Shown in pieces: positions 33,645 to 45,025 of a stretch of 64,000 nt of DNA. The position numbers were made by a program, and so were the translations under genes. Positions within the stretch are counted from its first letter, which is position 1; every line of letters begins with the position of its first letter. Source of the stretch: Dermanyssus gallinae. Its lineage: Eukaryota > Arthropoda > Arachnida > Mesostigmata > Dermanyssidae. Under the pieces are notes generated by a model. That model saw nothing but the letters and a program-made list of their open reading frames with translations. It was not told where the DNA came from and searched no databases. Location of the stretch: positions 355,001-419,000 of the forward strand of contig QVRM01005993.1 of the NCBI GenBank assembly GCA_003439945.1. The letters run 5' to 3'.

Positions 33645-34075
33645 AGACGTATCTTCAATGCACCAAGGGCCGGAGATGTTGAGTCATCTCAGCTTTTTTG
33701 GGCTGACCCTCAGCCAACGTTTAACGTACACGGGACTGCTTTCGCATTGCTTCGTAAGACGGACCCCATACATACAAATGTGCAACAGTGGGGAACGGCG
33801 AACCCGTGCATCTAGGTGTCTTCTCCATGTGCAAGGCGCACACGAATGCACCATGCCACCGAGCTCGACATGTTGAGATTTCCAAGGTTTCCCCAACAAT
33901 CCCTTGTGGCAGCATGAACTTTAACGCTCAGTTGTATGGTTTATCATCTACTCTCAGTAAGCACCGCTTAAAGAAAATTCGATCAAAAACAGGAAGCGAA
34001 CAGGCGACACCTCGGTAGACGACAACCATGGCTAGCCCGCTAGACTTCTATACCACGCCGCCACGTCAATGCTTT
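33645..34075 (-). mobile_element. SINE-B copy interrupted by a SINE-A
   Basis: Minus strand SINE-B from about 34075 (GTGGCGGCGTGGTATAGAAG, tRNA-like start) to about 33645 (TGCATTGAAGATACG, 3' end), with the SINE-A at 33684-33869 inserted in its 3' half. The two SINE-B parts, when compared with the uninterrupted copy at 50895-51123, are contiguous: GTTGGGGA... on one side and ATGTTGAG-flanked sequence on the other. Confidence 0.8.
33684..33869 (-). mobile_element. SINE-A copy nested in SINE-B
   Basis: Minus strand. It starts GTCGAGCTCGGTGGCATGG at 33869 with the same body and end (GGGTCAGCCC) as the 25227-25407 copy. ATGTTGAG occurs on both sides (33676-33683 and 33870-33877), the core of the target duplication. 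Several differences from the 25-kb copy show it is older. Confidence 0.85.
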
Positions 34076-34129
34076 TTTTTGGAAGGTCTCGGAAATGCGT
34101 TATGCACTTGCGCTGCTGGCAGCTAGCAA

Positions 34130-34190
34130 CAGCTAGTGTGGGACTCGCACCCACTAAAACCGATATCCTCGCCCCCCCCCCCCCCAAGGT
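34130..34190 (-). repeat. LINE 3'-UTR hairpin repeat, copy 2
   Basis: Minus strand: G run, GGTTTTAGTGGGTGCGAG, then TCCCACACTAGC. Same motif as 9994-10060 and 47735-47775. It lies about 70-130 bases behind the end of the R1-like coding region. Confidence 0.65.
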
Positions 34191-34257
34191 CCGGGATTGC
34201 ATTGGCAATACTTCGACAACCCTGAGGGGGAGTCTCGTGCTTTAAGGCTCTATGCGT

Positions 34258-36290
34258 CTAGCCAATGCTTGCCCGTCCTGGGGGGATGCGTCGAGATCCT
34301 CTGGAGGACCTAGCTGCTCCCCCATCTCCCTCCTTCGGCACCTCTTCTCGACCGCCTCGATTGAGGCCTCTCTCCAACCTAGCCCGCCTGGCTGTTTCTA
34401 GGGCCAGTTTCTTTTTCATGATGACATTCAGATGGGTTCGTACCTTGGACCACCTGATCGCGTCTGTTATCATGTAGTCTACGATAGACTGCGGTCTTTC
34501 TCTCCCGGCCAGCTCTGGTTGTCGAGACCCTAGCATTCGCAAGGGCCGCACAGTGCGCTATCGTGTGCTCGACATCGTCCGCGTCCCCCTGAGATGCAGA
34601 GGACGGAGATGTCCGTTGTGGTCTTCATCTCTTCCTATGCGCATCATGTAGGTCTGGAACTGCCCATGCCCGGTAAGTACTTGCATCGTACTGTACGAAA
34701 GGTCTCCTCGCCGCTCTTTGTACCAGCGTCGTAGGTCAGGTATAAATTGTCCATGTACCAAGAGTGTCTTCGGGGAGGGGTCTGCTCCACTCGTCGCTCC
34801 AAGCCGCTAGGGTGGCCTCTTGTGCCTGCCCCAAGTTAAAGTTTCCGTCCATGTACCGCTCGCTGCTCTCCCCGGCAAGTAGATCCCATGGAAGCTGACG
34901 GGCCTGCGCGATCAGGACATCCGTAGGCACTGTACGAATGGCTCTTCTCTCATGGCAATTCCCCGCTGTGCGGTTCTAAGGGCTTGCCAGTTTCGTGCCG
35001 TCCGGAGAGCCAGGTCCCCCACACCGGCGCCGCGTTTATAGCCGTTGATTCCGCTACAGGTTTAAGCAACTGTCTTCGTCTCTCGGATGTGCCTCCCTCT
35101 CGCGAGAGGATTCGGGCAAGGTTTTGGGCAACCTTGGCGACCTTGCGGGTTACTTAGGCTACATGCGCGGCGCCGGTCCCTTCTGATTACGACTGGCTGG
35201 CGTGCTACTGTCAGACGTAGGCTCCTCGTCCTCTTCCTTCCGGTGAGATATATAGCTTCAGTCTTCTATGGAGCGAGTTGGAGATGCTGCTCCTGCATCC
35301 ATTCTGATACCGTTCTGAGAGCCCCTTTAGTGTCTTTCTATTCCGTGCCACAGGCCTTAAGGCCCATTGCGAGTGTCGAGATATGTTTTGTACTAAGGTG
35401 AGACACGTTTTGTGCAGGCAGAAAGATATGATTCGACGGAGGTAGGGCGATAAACCCCGCCGCTCCAGCGCTGTCATTATTAACCCCCAATTAGCTGTGT
35501 TAAAAGCGTTGCGGACATCTTTCAGAATTAAAAGAACGAATGATCTTGTTTTAAGAGACTTCATAGTCTCCTGCCTAGCGTAGGAGAGGACTCTCAGCAG
35601 TGCGCCGAGTGACGAGCGACCCCGCCGGAAACCGTATTGATTATCCGATAGGCCTTGCTTCTGTTCGATCTCTGCGGTGAGTCGCTCCACCAGTATAATC
35701 TCTACTAACTTGCCCGCTGTGTCTAGCAGGCAGATCGGTCTGCACGCCGTCGGGCCTGCCGTCGCCCCCGGTTTTGGTGATTAGAGCAAGGTGTGACGTT
35801 TTGCATTGCTCTGGGATGCATGCCTTCCTCGAGCAGCCGGGTAACGAGGGCCGCCACGTAGGTAGAGAAGATGTAGCGGTGATCACTTAGGGACTCTTCC
35901 TCCTCGAGCATTGCCTACTCCGTTATTAAGGGCAGTCCTCCGTCATTGGCGAAAGTAAGGTCTATGCGGGAGATCTGCGTCCCTCGGGAGAAGTTCGGAG
36001 CGCTCCCCCTATTCACCACTGATAAACCCGCCTCCGCGGGTTCTCTAGGATAAAGCCTCTCTCCGTTGTTGATCGGCTTCCCCCTATTATATTGGCCGCG
36101 TTGATAAGTCCCGTTATCACAATTGGTCGCCGCAGGTGGCTTCTCAGTAATTGTCCTAGAATGTCCAGAAAACTTGAGAATTCTTGTGTTTCTTTGTCGG
36201 GTGAAAAGTAGCATGTATAAAATATCGCCGTGTCGTGTATGTCAATCCAGGCGCCACATCCATGCCTAGCTCCTATCTCTATGCCTAGAC
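34258..36290 (-). pseudogene. R1-like pol: APE, RT (core deleted), C-terminal part
   Basis: APE: AWIDIHDTAIFYTCYFSPDK and ILGQLLRSHLRRPIVITG (about 36280-36110), then SVVNRGSAPNFSRGTQISRI and DLTFAND (about 36020-35940), and EEESLSDHRYIF (35900), where SDHR is the catalytic His segment. RT: LLEEGMHPRAMQNV (35830), LSDNQYGFRRGRSSLGALL (35645-35590) and LILKDVRNAFNTANWGLI with motif A (35540-35500). Motif C (YADD) is missing; the frame jumps to RLKLYISPEG, the segment after it. C-terminal: RAIRTVPTDVLIAQARQL (34950), FIPDLRRWYKERRGDLSY, TGHGQFQTYMMRIGRDE (34740-34640) and a basic tail to 34258. Confidence 0.8.
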
Positions 36291-36300
36291 CTCACAAGCA

Positions 36301-39300
36301 CTCCCTGTTCTTCATGCACTCGTACATGCTCCGCAAAAATGTGCTCCAAACTGCTAAACCTTGTTCATGCAATAAGGAATATTTGCATTCCGTTAAGATG
36401 CGAGAACGCACAGGGTCAAACAAAGGGTAGCAATCAGGTAACACACCTTACTTTTGCTCTAGAATTGGAAAATAGACTCCAGGAGATGTGGTACCTTCAA
36501 ACTAAGTTAAATTTGACTGTGCAAAATTAACGTGCTCCCTCGGAAGATCAAATTGCGGACTCTGGCTAGACTAAGGATGTCTTCAACCACATTAGATAAA
36601 AGGGTAATATGCGTGATCCCCTCATAACTACGGACAAAGTTTATTGTAACGAACAATCTCAAGAAGGCAAACACCCTTTTGAAGCAACTCCCCGAGACCT
36701 AGGCCTCAGAAACCTCTGAAGGTAAGCGACGTACGTTATCTCGTGGTGCTCAGCTTGCTACGCCAGGAGTTGTCAGCTTTGTCAATGATGTCGATGTCTC
36801 CCCGGTGAACTTACTAAAACAACTTCTAGCAATGAAAGCTGAAATGAGCACGACTCTTGAAGGCCTACACAATTATTTTCATAAAAACGAGGCAATGAGA
36901 TATGTATTTCTCTGGGTCTATTTTAAGAAGAAGTCCGAAGGTCGCGTAGCTATTATTGCTTCAGTGCACGAAAGGGTTCTTATATAATGGCAATGAACAT
37001 GTATCAATGCCAGTCGCTGCCATATAACCGTTGGAATTAGTTGTCTGTCAAGCAATCTACGAGAATGCTAAGGCTTAGTAGCTTATAACTAATTTATTCG
37101 CTTATTGCCAGGGATACTTCAGGTTTATACAACTCCTCGAGACTCTACATGACTGGGCTATGTGCTTTAATAAGTTTTGCTGTATGGACGTAGCATCAGC
37201 CTTCAAATGTGTAACGCATCAAAAATCAATTGACGCCATATCTTACTTCGGTGTTGAGTCTCGGCTCATTAACTAAATCGCGATCTATGTTTTTCGCTTA
37301 TCATGTTATTCGCTTTTGGAAAATGCAAGTGCGACCTAGATGGCCAGGCCCCAGAGAACTTAACTTAACCCGCTGATGAGTATTCTCTACACAAACCAAA
37401 TCTGTAATATCTCACCACCAAAGGCCTGGTTTTATATGTGCTACTATAAGTGACACAAATAAAGCAGATATTTTGTAGTGTTCCTGATATGTTTACTTCT
37501 ATAAGGCGCAGTGCGTAGATCTCCAGCTGCCTGCTGAGAAATGTATTATATTGCGCAAATCGGAAACGTGGGTACATATTGGGGGTACAAGCACCCTTAA
37601 GAGTGTTTGTAGGCGAATATTGCTTACTGCGTGGCTTCACAATCAGGCGACATGATTAATATATTAAACTCTTTAACCGTGTGTACCGCCTGGTGTACTA
37701 TATGAAGGTCCTGCATGGAACCCAGGTCTCAAGCGCGACCGTGAAAGACTTTGAAAGGTTTAAAAAACATATTCGTTTACCGATGATGTAAATTGTAGGA
37801 TAATATGAACATTGCACAGGCAAGACGACGTGTTATACACAAATATATGAATGAATGCCGGCCGTAGCAGCACAAGACATATGAGTAAATGCTTTGCCGG
37901 AAGTCATGCCAGAGAAGGAACCATGAAACATTTGTTTGCTTGGCAGATAACTGCAAAACTTCTTGATGCGGTAAAAATATATAGTTTAACTTATTGTTGC
38001 ATTCAAATTTGTTCTATACTGCTACGTACAGCTCAATGTATCATTTAGACATAAATGCCAGACTATCTCGCTGATGTAACTAGCTTGACGCCTGCTCAGT
38101 CACATCAACGGGTTCTCCTGTTGGCATCAATGCTGCAGCTATGGCCAAAATAGAGTCTGTAGAATTTGTCTTTTTTCGATCACTTTTTCCTTTGCCTCAA
38201 TATTATACTTTGGCGGGAACAGGGAGCACCTAGAGGAAGGAACCCGCTCTTTGACAGCAAGTTCGCTTCGTTCTGTAACGTCGAAACGTGGCAACGGGAA
38301 GTAAAACGCGAACATAAAACGGATCAGAGACTGCATAAGGCACTAACTGCGTGTAGCCCTCTAGACAACAAAAAACACAACTAAAAGATTAAACGATTGA
38401 CCGGTAAAAGAGAAGCGGTAGATGGATGAGTGGGCCGGATAGTGTAGGCGAATACAACAATAGGGTAATAGAATAATCTAGATGAGGAACGGGCCAGAGT
38501 GGTGAAATTAAAAGTCGCGCGCGCAGGAAATCCAAAAGAGTTGGAACAGCAGGAGAACCACCAATCCGACATAGCCAGAGCAGTAGTCGCAAGTAAAGCA
38601 ACGTCGAACCGGTTGGGGCTGGGAGAGAAAAGGGTGGTATGTGGTGTGTGGGCTGGAAAACGAGCTAAGACCATTCCGGAATCAGTCCAGAGGATTTTGG
38701 CCTGAGATATTTGCATGTCCTTCACTAGCGTTCATCGGCTGTGGTGACGGACAACAGAAATGTCGACACGGGGCCACAGCATAGGACAGTAAAAAACTGC
38801 AGAGCTGCCGTAGCGTGCGACGGTTTTTCTCGTGGACGACACCCCAGCTGCCCGACTATCTACGGAACGTCGGCGTTCTCTCGGCGCACCACCACCACAA
38901 ATCTTTGCGAGCGGCGAAGTAGACGATTCACGACGACTGCAAAGAAGATGAGGACAACACTGCAAGAAGATGGCGCCAGGATGGACGACTGCAAGAAGAT
39001 GGCGCCAACCCCCCGTTGACGGGGAGCGCGGCAGCGAACCGCGACATGGTGGTACAATAATACATCATCAACTGGGCTAACTTTTTCTCCTCAATCGAGA
39101 GTGGGGAGAACGGCCGCTCGTTGGGGTGTCGGCCAGCAAACCAGTTTGGCCGGCCATTCGAGCGCGCTGGCAAACTCTCTGGCTGGCTACTGCTACTGTT
39201 GTTGTCGTTGACGTTGCCGTCGTCTCCGTGGATCCGTCCACGGCTGTTCCGAGTACTATCGAAAATTTAATATGCCATCCAGTGAAGCGTAACAATATTC

Positions 39301-39407
39301 GGCAAGCAGCGTCGTGGCAAGTTTCGGCAAATGGTGGCGCAATTATTCGTCTGACTAATTGATTAATTGTTTTGAATACAGGATAATAGGATAACAGGAT
39401 ACAGGAT
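36301..39407. other. long stretch with no supported gene
   Basis: Open frames of 60-114 codons are present but none shows a recognisable motif. At 38940-39010 a short direct repeat, GACTGCAAGAAGATGGCGCCA-like, occurs twice. A GGATA repeat precedes the (AT)n array at 39381-39407. Confidence 0.5.
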
Positions 39408-39451
39408 AATATATATATATATATATATATATAAATATATAAATATATATA

Positions 39452-39501
<50 letters not shown>

Positions 39502-39509
39502 TATATATA

Positions 39510-39575
<66 letters not shown>
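39408..39575. repeat. (AT)n array with (AAAT) interruptions, left of BEL element
   Basis: 168 bp of AT with two TTTATTTA/TAAATAAATA blocks that make it partly palindromic. The BEL element is inserted at its right edge; the array continues at 43869. Confidence 0.95.
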
Positions 39576-39580
<5 letters not shown>

Positions 39581-39905
39581 CACTTATATGATGAGAGCCG
39601 TATCTGTCGCCGTCGTTGAGTACCTTTGTCTGTAATCCATTCATTTGCGCGGGCAACCAGCGTCAACGGCATTCAGCTCGTGCGTTCAAAAACCCAACGG
39701 ACAGCACCGTACGAGCTCAGTCGTACGACAACCACTCCTCCGAAGTCATCGCAGCAATAAAGACTACACAGTCGAGCCGTCAGAGAGACGGTAGCTAACT
39801 AGTAAGGCAAAGTGCTTGTGTCTTCTTCTCTTGGTGTAGAATAGTACGGTAATTCGGGGCAACAGTGACATAGACGAGAGCTTACGGTTGACAAGATAGT
39901 CAACA
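39576..39905 (+). repeat. BEL 5' LTR
   Basis: 330 bp, TGTTG...CAACA ends. Near-identical to 43539-43868. Confidence 0.95.
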
Positions 39906-39907
39906 AT

Positions 39908-39924
39908 TTGGTGCCGTGACCAGG
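39908..39924 (+). promoter_or_regulatory. candidate tRNA primer-binding site
   Basis: TGGTGCCGTGACCAGG just after the 5' LTR; its complement ends in CCA as a tRNA would. I do not assign the tRNA. Confidence 0.6.
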
Positions 39925-40121
39925 ATTCGTGACTCGTCTGTGACGTTTGCCGACCGAAGTGGCTGTTCTAGCCTGCCGTACTAATGCCCCCTCAGTGGTG
40001 GCAATCTGGGACAACTTGTTCTAGCGTCTACACATGCTAAGCGGACCGCCACGACTTCGGCGCGTTTTGGCTTAATTCTCGAAGACATCTAGTTGATTCC
40101 GTCGCCTCGTAGACTGTGTGA

Positions 40122-41223
40122 GTGAATCCAACGAACGTTTCGGAAGAGTTGGAACTCGGTGTCATGATGAGTACTACCGATGACGACAACTCGCACATTT
40201 CGCTGCGGCGAGCACGTGGCCTAGAACGCTGGCAGCTATCACGAGCAGCCGAGAAGGCGAAACAGTGGGACAGTGATGTATCCCGACCGGACGGAAATGT
40301 GATAGTGGACTTGATATCAGTTGTGAAGCAACGTCAACAAATAATACGTGAACTGGATCTACAGGTGTTTGCGAATAGGTCGTTATCTAATGTAATGTTA
40401 GAGGAGGAGGAAGCTCACTGTGCCGAGTATAGTGACAAAGCGATGACAACACTCGCGATTTTGACTCGTCTGGTTGGTGGCTGCAGCACAAGAGTGCCTT
40501 CTACTTCGTTGCCGGCGGTGACTCCGACCGCGTCGGCAGCTCCCATAGCAACACCAACCTTCAGTTCGGCTTGCTATTTAGACCTGACGCCCGAGATATT
40601 CAGTGGAAATGTATTGAAATATCGGTTGTTCATTAGCCAGTTTGAAAATTGGATTGCTCGCCGGTCCGACGCTTCCCCAACAGACAAGCTAATATGTCTT
40701 TTGAAGCACCTGACAGGCGAGCCGAAGGAGCTTGTGGCTTCGCTCGAAATTTGTGACAACAGTTACAGTGTCGCGCTTCAATTGCTGAAGGAGAACTATG
40801 GTAGGGTTGATGTTGTTCGTGAGCGACATTTTCATGACCTGATGAACATTCGTCGTGTGACAAACCCGAGCGATGTTCGTGGATTGCGGTCGGATCCAGA
40901 CGTTGGGTGCTCTTAGTAGCCCGATTGACACGTATGCAGTTGCATTCTGGCCTGTATTACGTGCTGCTGTTCCTGGTGACCTATTCTTCGATTACAGCGA
41001 ACGCCACCGAAGCGGCGGGGTTACAGACAGTGTTGAAGACGCGGGTGACTTTATTAATAGCCAGCCGACTAGTGTTCAGGAGGCTGCTGTTAAAAATGTT
41101 GATAAGTTATTGGCGTTCCTTCGGCGGTTTGCTGATCATAAGGAGTACATGGCACTCCTTCCGGCCCCTGCTACTCCTGAGCAGCCAGCCCGCGATGCTA
41201 GAATGGGACACAGCAGTCAGTGA
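40122..41223 (+). pseudogene. BEL/Pao gag, two frameshifts
   Basis: Structural protein of the retrotransposon particle. The frame opens upstream of ELGVMMSTT and gives a helical N-terminal region (LRRARGLERWQLSRA, VVKQRQQIIRELD), then the DUF1759-type gag segment: IFSGNVLKYRLFISQFENWI, DKLICLLKHLTGEPKELVAS. It ends at 40914-40916 because of a frame change near 40890; the next frame continues SPIDTYAVAFWPVLRAAVPG and DKLLAFLRRFADHKEYMAL to about 41190, and a further shift leads into the following zinc-knuckle frame. So three frames, each one base apart, cover one original protein. Confidence 0.8.
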
Positions 41224-43186
41224 CACGACAAGGAGAAGACATCAGATTTCAAAACGAACTACGGTCTACAGTGTTGATGGCCAACAGCACCAGCAACATC
41301 GAGTAACGCAGCACCCACAGAAATGCAATCAACAAGTGCAGCATCGGTCACCTCCACAACAACGAACACATCGGAAGTGCTTCTTTTGTAACTCCCTTGA
41401 TCACCTAACCTCTAGGTGTACAGCACCTCTCAGTATGGACGACCGACGCGCAATCCTTGCTGCAAACAAACGCTGCTATAGGTGCTTCCGCGCAGACCAC
41501 CGACTGCGGGAATGCAAATCTCGGGTGTACTGTCACACTTGTCAATCGCACCAACATTTCTCGTCTATGCACAGAGAGGCCGCTGAAGACACACAGGTCT
41601 CAGCAGCGGTTTTGGCGGGCCCCGGCTCATTGGCGAGCACTATTCTCTACATGGCTACCGCGTATCTCATAAACGGCAAGAATAAAAAATTGGTCCGCTT
41701 GTTTCTGGATATGGGTAGCTCGGCAACGTTCATATCATCGAAATTAGTAGCACAGATGTCTAACGCTCAGCCACAGCAGAAGACTCGATTATCTGTCCAA
41801 GGATTCGGTGTGGATGAGAGGGTGGTCGACTCCTTTCAGTACCGGCTGCGCCTTCAAAGCACACATGATAACCAAACGATTGATCTGGTTGCACATGAGT
41901 TTCCTGATATTCGCGTGGACCCTCGAGTCCCGTCGTCCGATGCGTTGCGCAAGGCCCTGATTGCCTTCGGCAAGGACCACCAACTTGCTGATCGCTGCCT
42001 GCTCGAGCGCGACCCAGAACCACCCTGCATACTCGTTGGTATGGACCAGTTCTTTAGGGTTGTTTACCGAGAAGGTGAAGTGCCGCTTCTTTCGGGGGTA
42101 TTCGCTAAGCGCTCACGACTCGGTTGGCTCATTGGTGGTCCCGTGGAAACGCGAGTAAATGCTACGGTGCAATCCGTCCAGGTACACTGCTGTTATACCA
42201 CTCCGACCGCGTCTGTTGGCGACATCGAGAAACTGCGGTCGCTTGACAAGCTTGGAATAGAGCCATCTACAGAGACCCGCTTAACTAAGGAAGAAGAGAC
42301 CCTGCGAATGTTGTTCGAAGCAACAACCCAGCATCAGGACGTCCGCTATACGGCAACTGTTCCGGAGAAGGATAGCATCGCGAACCTAGGCAATAACAAG
42401 ACCGCGTTGCCACGACTCGATGCTACACTCATCAAGCTGAAACGTGACCCTGATAAGCACGAAAAACATAACGACACACTGATGACCTTACCCCGCAGCG
42501 GGTATGCCGAAGAGGTTTACGACTCCCAGGCTGAGGGACCATCTGAGCGTGACGAACCCAACTATTTGTCTCACCATCGCGTCGGCCCCTACGAGAGGTC
42601 TCGAACTGTAGAAATACTCGCCAAGCGGTTGCTGCAGCGGGTTGCTAGAATATTTGATCCGGTTGTTTGGATGTTACCGTTTGTGCCACTCGGTGAGAGT
42701 GAAATTGCCGTGCCAGAAATCGCGCGCTCGCGATTTGAGGACGGGTACTGGGAGATCCAAGTCTTGAATGGCCTGGCTACTCGAGAGACGTACAGCCATT
42801 CTAACAAGGGGATCGACGCCCATGGGCTGCACGTATCTGCGGATAGAGCTGAAAGGGCCTTTTCTGCCGCTGCTTACATTCGGACGTTGCACGACAGCGG
42901 CTCAGCCGACGCGGCTCTCCTGATGGCAAACTCAATAAGGGCCGTCCTGCACAAATCGCTCCAAAGAAGCTTGGTCAGTTTTGAACTGCTCCGATTAATT
43001 CGCGGCCAATCATCTACGCCAGCGGTGACCCCGGGGAGCTTCGCGCGATCACGCCTGCTGACTTCCTTCACGCCGCGACGCCACAGCCGTTGTGTGCCGC
43101 ACTTCCACTCGACCCACTGGGAGGGACGGCGCTTATCGGTGACGGTCCAACTCGTCCTGATCTCAACCGCGCGACCAGGGCGATGA
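41190..43186 (+). CDS. fused zinc knuckle, protease and RT/RNase H remnants, BEL/Pao
   Basis: One frame, open from 40907; family similarity starts near 41190. First a basic Gln/His-rich linker, then three knuckles: CFFCNSLDHLTSRC, CYRCFRADHRLREC and CHTCQSHQHFSSMH. Next the aspartic protease, LFLDMGSSATFISSKL, where the usual D-S/T-G reads DMG, possibly inactivating. After the DUF1758-like region (ILVGMDQFFRV, RLGWLIGGPVE) the RT begins (LPRSGYAEEVYD, PNYLSHHRV) but jumps without losing frame to ARIFDPVVWMLPF, skipping the whole catalytic core with YVDD. RNase H pieces follow (ADRAERAFSAAAYIR). The frame drifts off the family after about 43030. A long open frame across a deletion is unusual. 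Confidence 0.75.
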
Positions 43187-43467
43187 CTCGCTATCTCCGG
43201 GATCTGTCCGTTCGATGGAACCACGAACATCTGCAGCTACGTTCGGCCAACATCGACAGCTCGGGTCGGCATAAGACTATTAAAGTGGGCGACGTTGCCC
43301 TAGTAAAGCACGATAATGTGCCGCGATTACATTGGCAATTAGTTAGGATCGTATCCCAGAATGTCGGCCGAGACGGACTCATTAGAACCTACCAAGTTCG
43401 TTTTAGTAACGGCCGCGTTTCTACCCGCGCAGCGCAATTGCTGCATTCTCTGGAGGTAGTTAATTAA
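43030..43467 (+). pseudogene. BEL/Pao integrase C-terminal end (DUF5641-like)
   Basis: The plus frame open from 43090 to a TAA at 43465-43467 reads LPLDPLGGTALIGDGPTRP, LNRATRAMTRYLRDLSVRW, then IKVGDVALVKHDNVPRLHWQ and YQVRFSNGRVSTRAAQLLHS. This is the segment after the integrase core in BEL/Pao (VGD.V...D...R..W...R). The catalytic DDE part is absent. It ends about 70 bases before the 3' LTR, the expected place. Confidence 0.8.
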
Positions 43468-43538
43468 CACAGTTCGATATGGATTACGCGCCTAGAACGG
43501 CTATGAGGTTATAAAACGGGGACCGTTTTCCCGGGGAG

Positions 43539-43863
43539 TGTTGCACTTATATGATGAGAGCCGTATCTGTCGCCGTCGTTGAGTACCTTTGTTTGTAATC
43601 CATTCATTTGCGCGGGCAACCAGCGTCAGCGGCATTCAGCTCGTGCGTTCAAAAACCCAACGGACAGCACCGTACGAGCTCAGTCGTACGACAACCACTC
43701 CTCCGTCGTCATCGCAGCAATAAAGACTACACAGTCGAGCCGTCAGAGAGACGGTAGCTAACTAGTAAGGCAAAGTGCTTGTGTCTTCTTCTCTTGGTGT
43801 AGAATAGTACGGTAATTCGGGGCAACAGTGACATAGACGAGAGCTTACGGTTGACAAGATAGT

Positions 43864-43868
<5 letters not shown>
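43539..43868 (+). repeat. BEL 3' LTR
   Basis: 330 bp, direct copy of 39576-39905. Confidence 0.95.
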
Positions 43869-43917
<49 letters not shown>

Positions 43918-44018
43918 ATATATTAGCTATATATATATATATTATATATTATATATATATAGATATATTATATATATATATATATATATATCTATATATA
44001 TATATATATCTATATATT

Positions 44019-44057
<39 letters not shown>

Positions 44058-44068
44058 ATATATATATT
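43869..44068. repeat. (AT)n array, right of BEL element
   Basis: 200 bp of AT with TTATA, AGATA and TTTATA interruptions; the other half of the array at 39408-39575. Confidence 0.95.
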
Positions 44069-44119
44069 AGGTTATTTGATACGAGCGGGCATATAGAATA
44101 GAAGGCACCTTTCTTCAAT

Positions 44120-44290
44120 CTCCGTTTTGCATCGATTTTTTTGGAGCGATGCCTACTCTAAATAGATAATAAACCATACGACTAGAAGTCAACGGTTATG
44201 CTGCCACAAGAATTTTTGGGCAAACCTTAGATATCTCAACATGTCTGGACTTCGGCGCATTAAATATGGGCCCCTTCGGCGCATTAAATA
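44120..44290 (+). repeat. SINE-B copy, plus strand, 5' truncated
   Basis: From GCATCGATTTTTTTGGAGCG to the 3' end CTTCGGCGCATTAAATAT, collinear with the reverse complement of 50895-51040. The last 18 bases are repeated once (about 44243-44260 and 44268-44285). The tRNA-like part is missing. Confidence 0.75.
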
Positions 44291-45025
44291 TAAAGGAAGT
44301 GGGGGGCCTTGGATAGACTAGATATTAAAACCAATCTCCTTGAAAATGTTTTGAATTCTGGGTTAGAAGCAGACCATGTATTTCGAGAGAAGACGCTTCT
44401 GCTTGAAAGAACCGAAAGGGGTGCATCCATCTATATCGTGCGCACTCGCACGATGAGCAGGTAAAGTCCACTTGACGAGCCTTCGTTTAGTGTAGAAGCA
44501 GAGCATCCTGTCCTATCCTGGATGCGGGTTGCACGTGATTCCCAAGCAGCCTGTTACACTGTCACGAGCTAAGCCAGATTCAGTTGTAACCGTTGAGATT
44601 GTCGACGTGCGCCGAGTAACTTAGCTCAGATCACGAACTCTAATCCAAACCTGAACGGGTTTTCTAATGAAGTGATCGACCCAACAAAATATTGTTCTGA
44701 TTAACTTCTGCTAACTCGATTAAAGGCGTGTTTCTAAAAAATGCGTACATTTTCAGAACCACGCCTTGCAATTTTTTTTATTTTGAAATACAGATCAGTT
44801 AGGGTGGAGATAACACCATTAAATACCATATGTGGACTCAGGGCAACTTTGCGCATTAAAAAGAAGACGCATACATAATTTGTGTATGTCACCAGCTAGT
44901 GTCAGAGGTAAAACTAAAACTGCAGCTAATGGCAAAGACATAAAAAGTGGTGAACCCGCAATACAAATGTTAGTTACGTACCAAGGAAACCTTTATTTGT
45001 GTGCAGCAGATAAGGCCCCATAGCG
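44291..45025. other. stretch with no gene seen
   Basis: No coding signal or recognisable element. Confidence 0.55.

Larger units (their letters stand above)
34130..36300 (-). mobile_element. R1-like LINE, decayed, APE to 3' UTR
   Basis: Minus strand from about 36300. First come endonuclease (APE) remains, then RT, then the C-terminal finger region ending near 34258, and then about 60-130 bases of 3' UTR that end with a G run and the TAGTGGG...CCCACACTA hairpin at about 34130-34175. This order (APE, RT, CCHC) is that of the R1/LOA/Jockey group. There are several frame changes and one RT deletion, so it is dead. Five-prime ORF1 is not visible. Confidence 0.8.
39576..43868 (+). mobile_element. 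BEL/Pao LTR retrotransposon, RT and IN cores deleted
   Basis: 4,293 bp. Two 330-bp LTRs (39576-39905 and 43539-43868) start TGTTGCAC and end CAACA. I count about four base differences between them, so the insertion is recent. A primer-binding site candidate TTGGTGCCGTGACC starts two bases after the 5' LTR; a GGGGAG polypurine end precedes the 3' LTR. Internal order is Gag, three zinc knuckles, aspartic protease, fragments of RT/RNase H, and the end of integrase, as in BEL/Pao. The 3.6-kb interior is shorter than a complete BEL interior because the RT catalytic region and the integrase core are gone. It sits within an (AT)n array, so the target duplication cannot be read. Confidence 0.93.
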
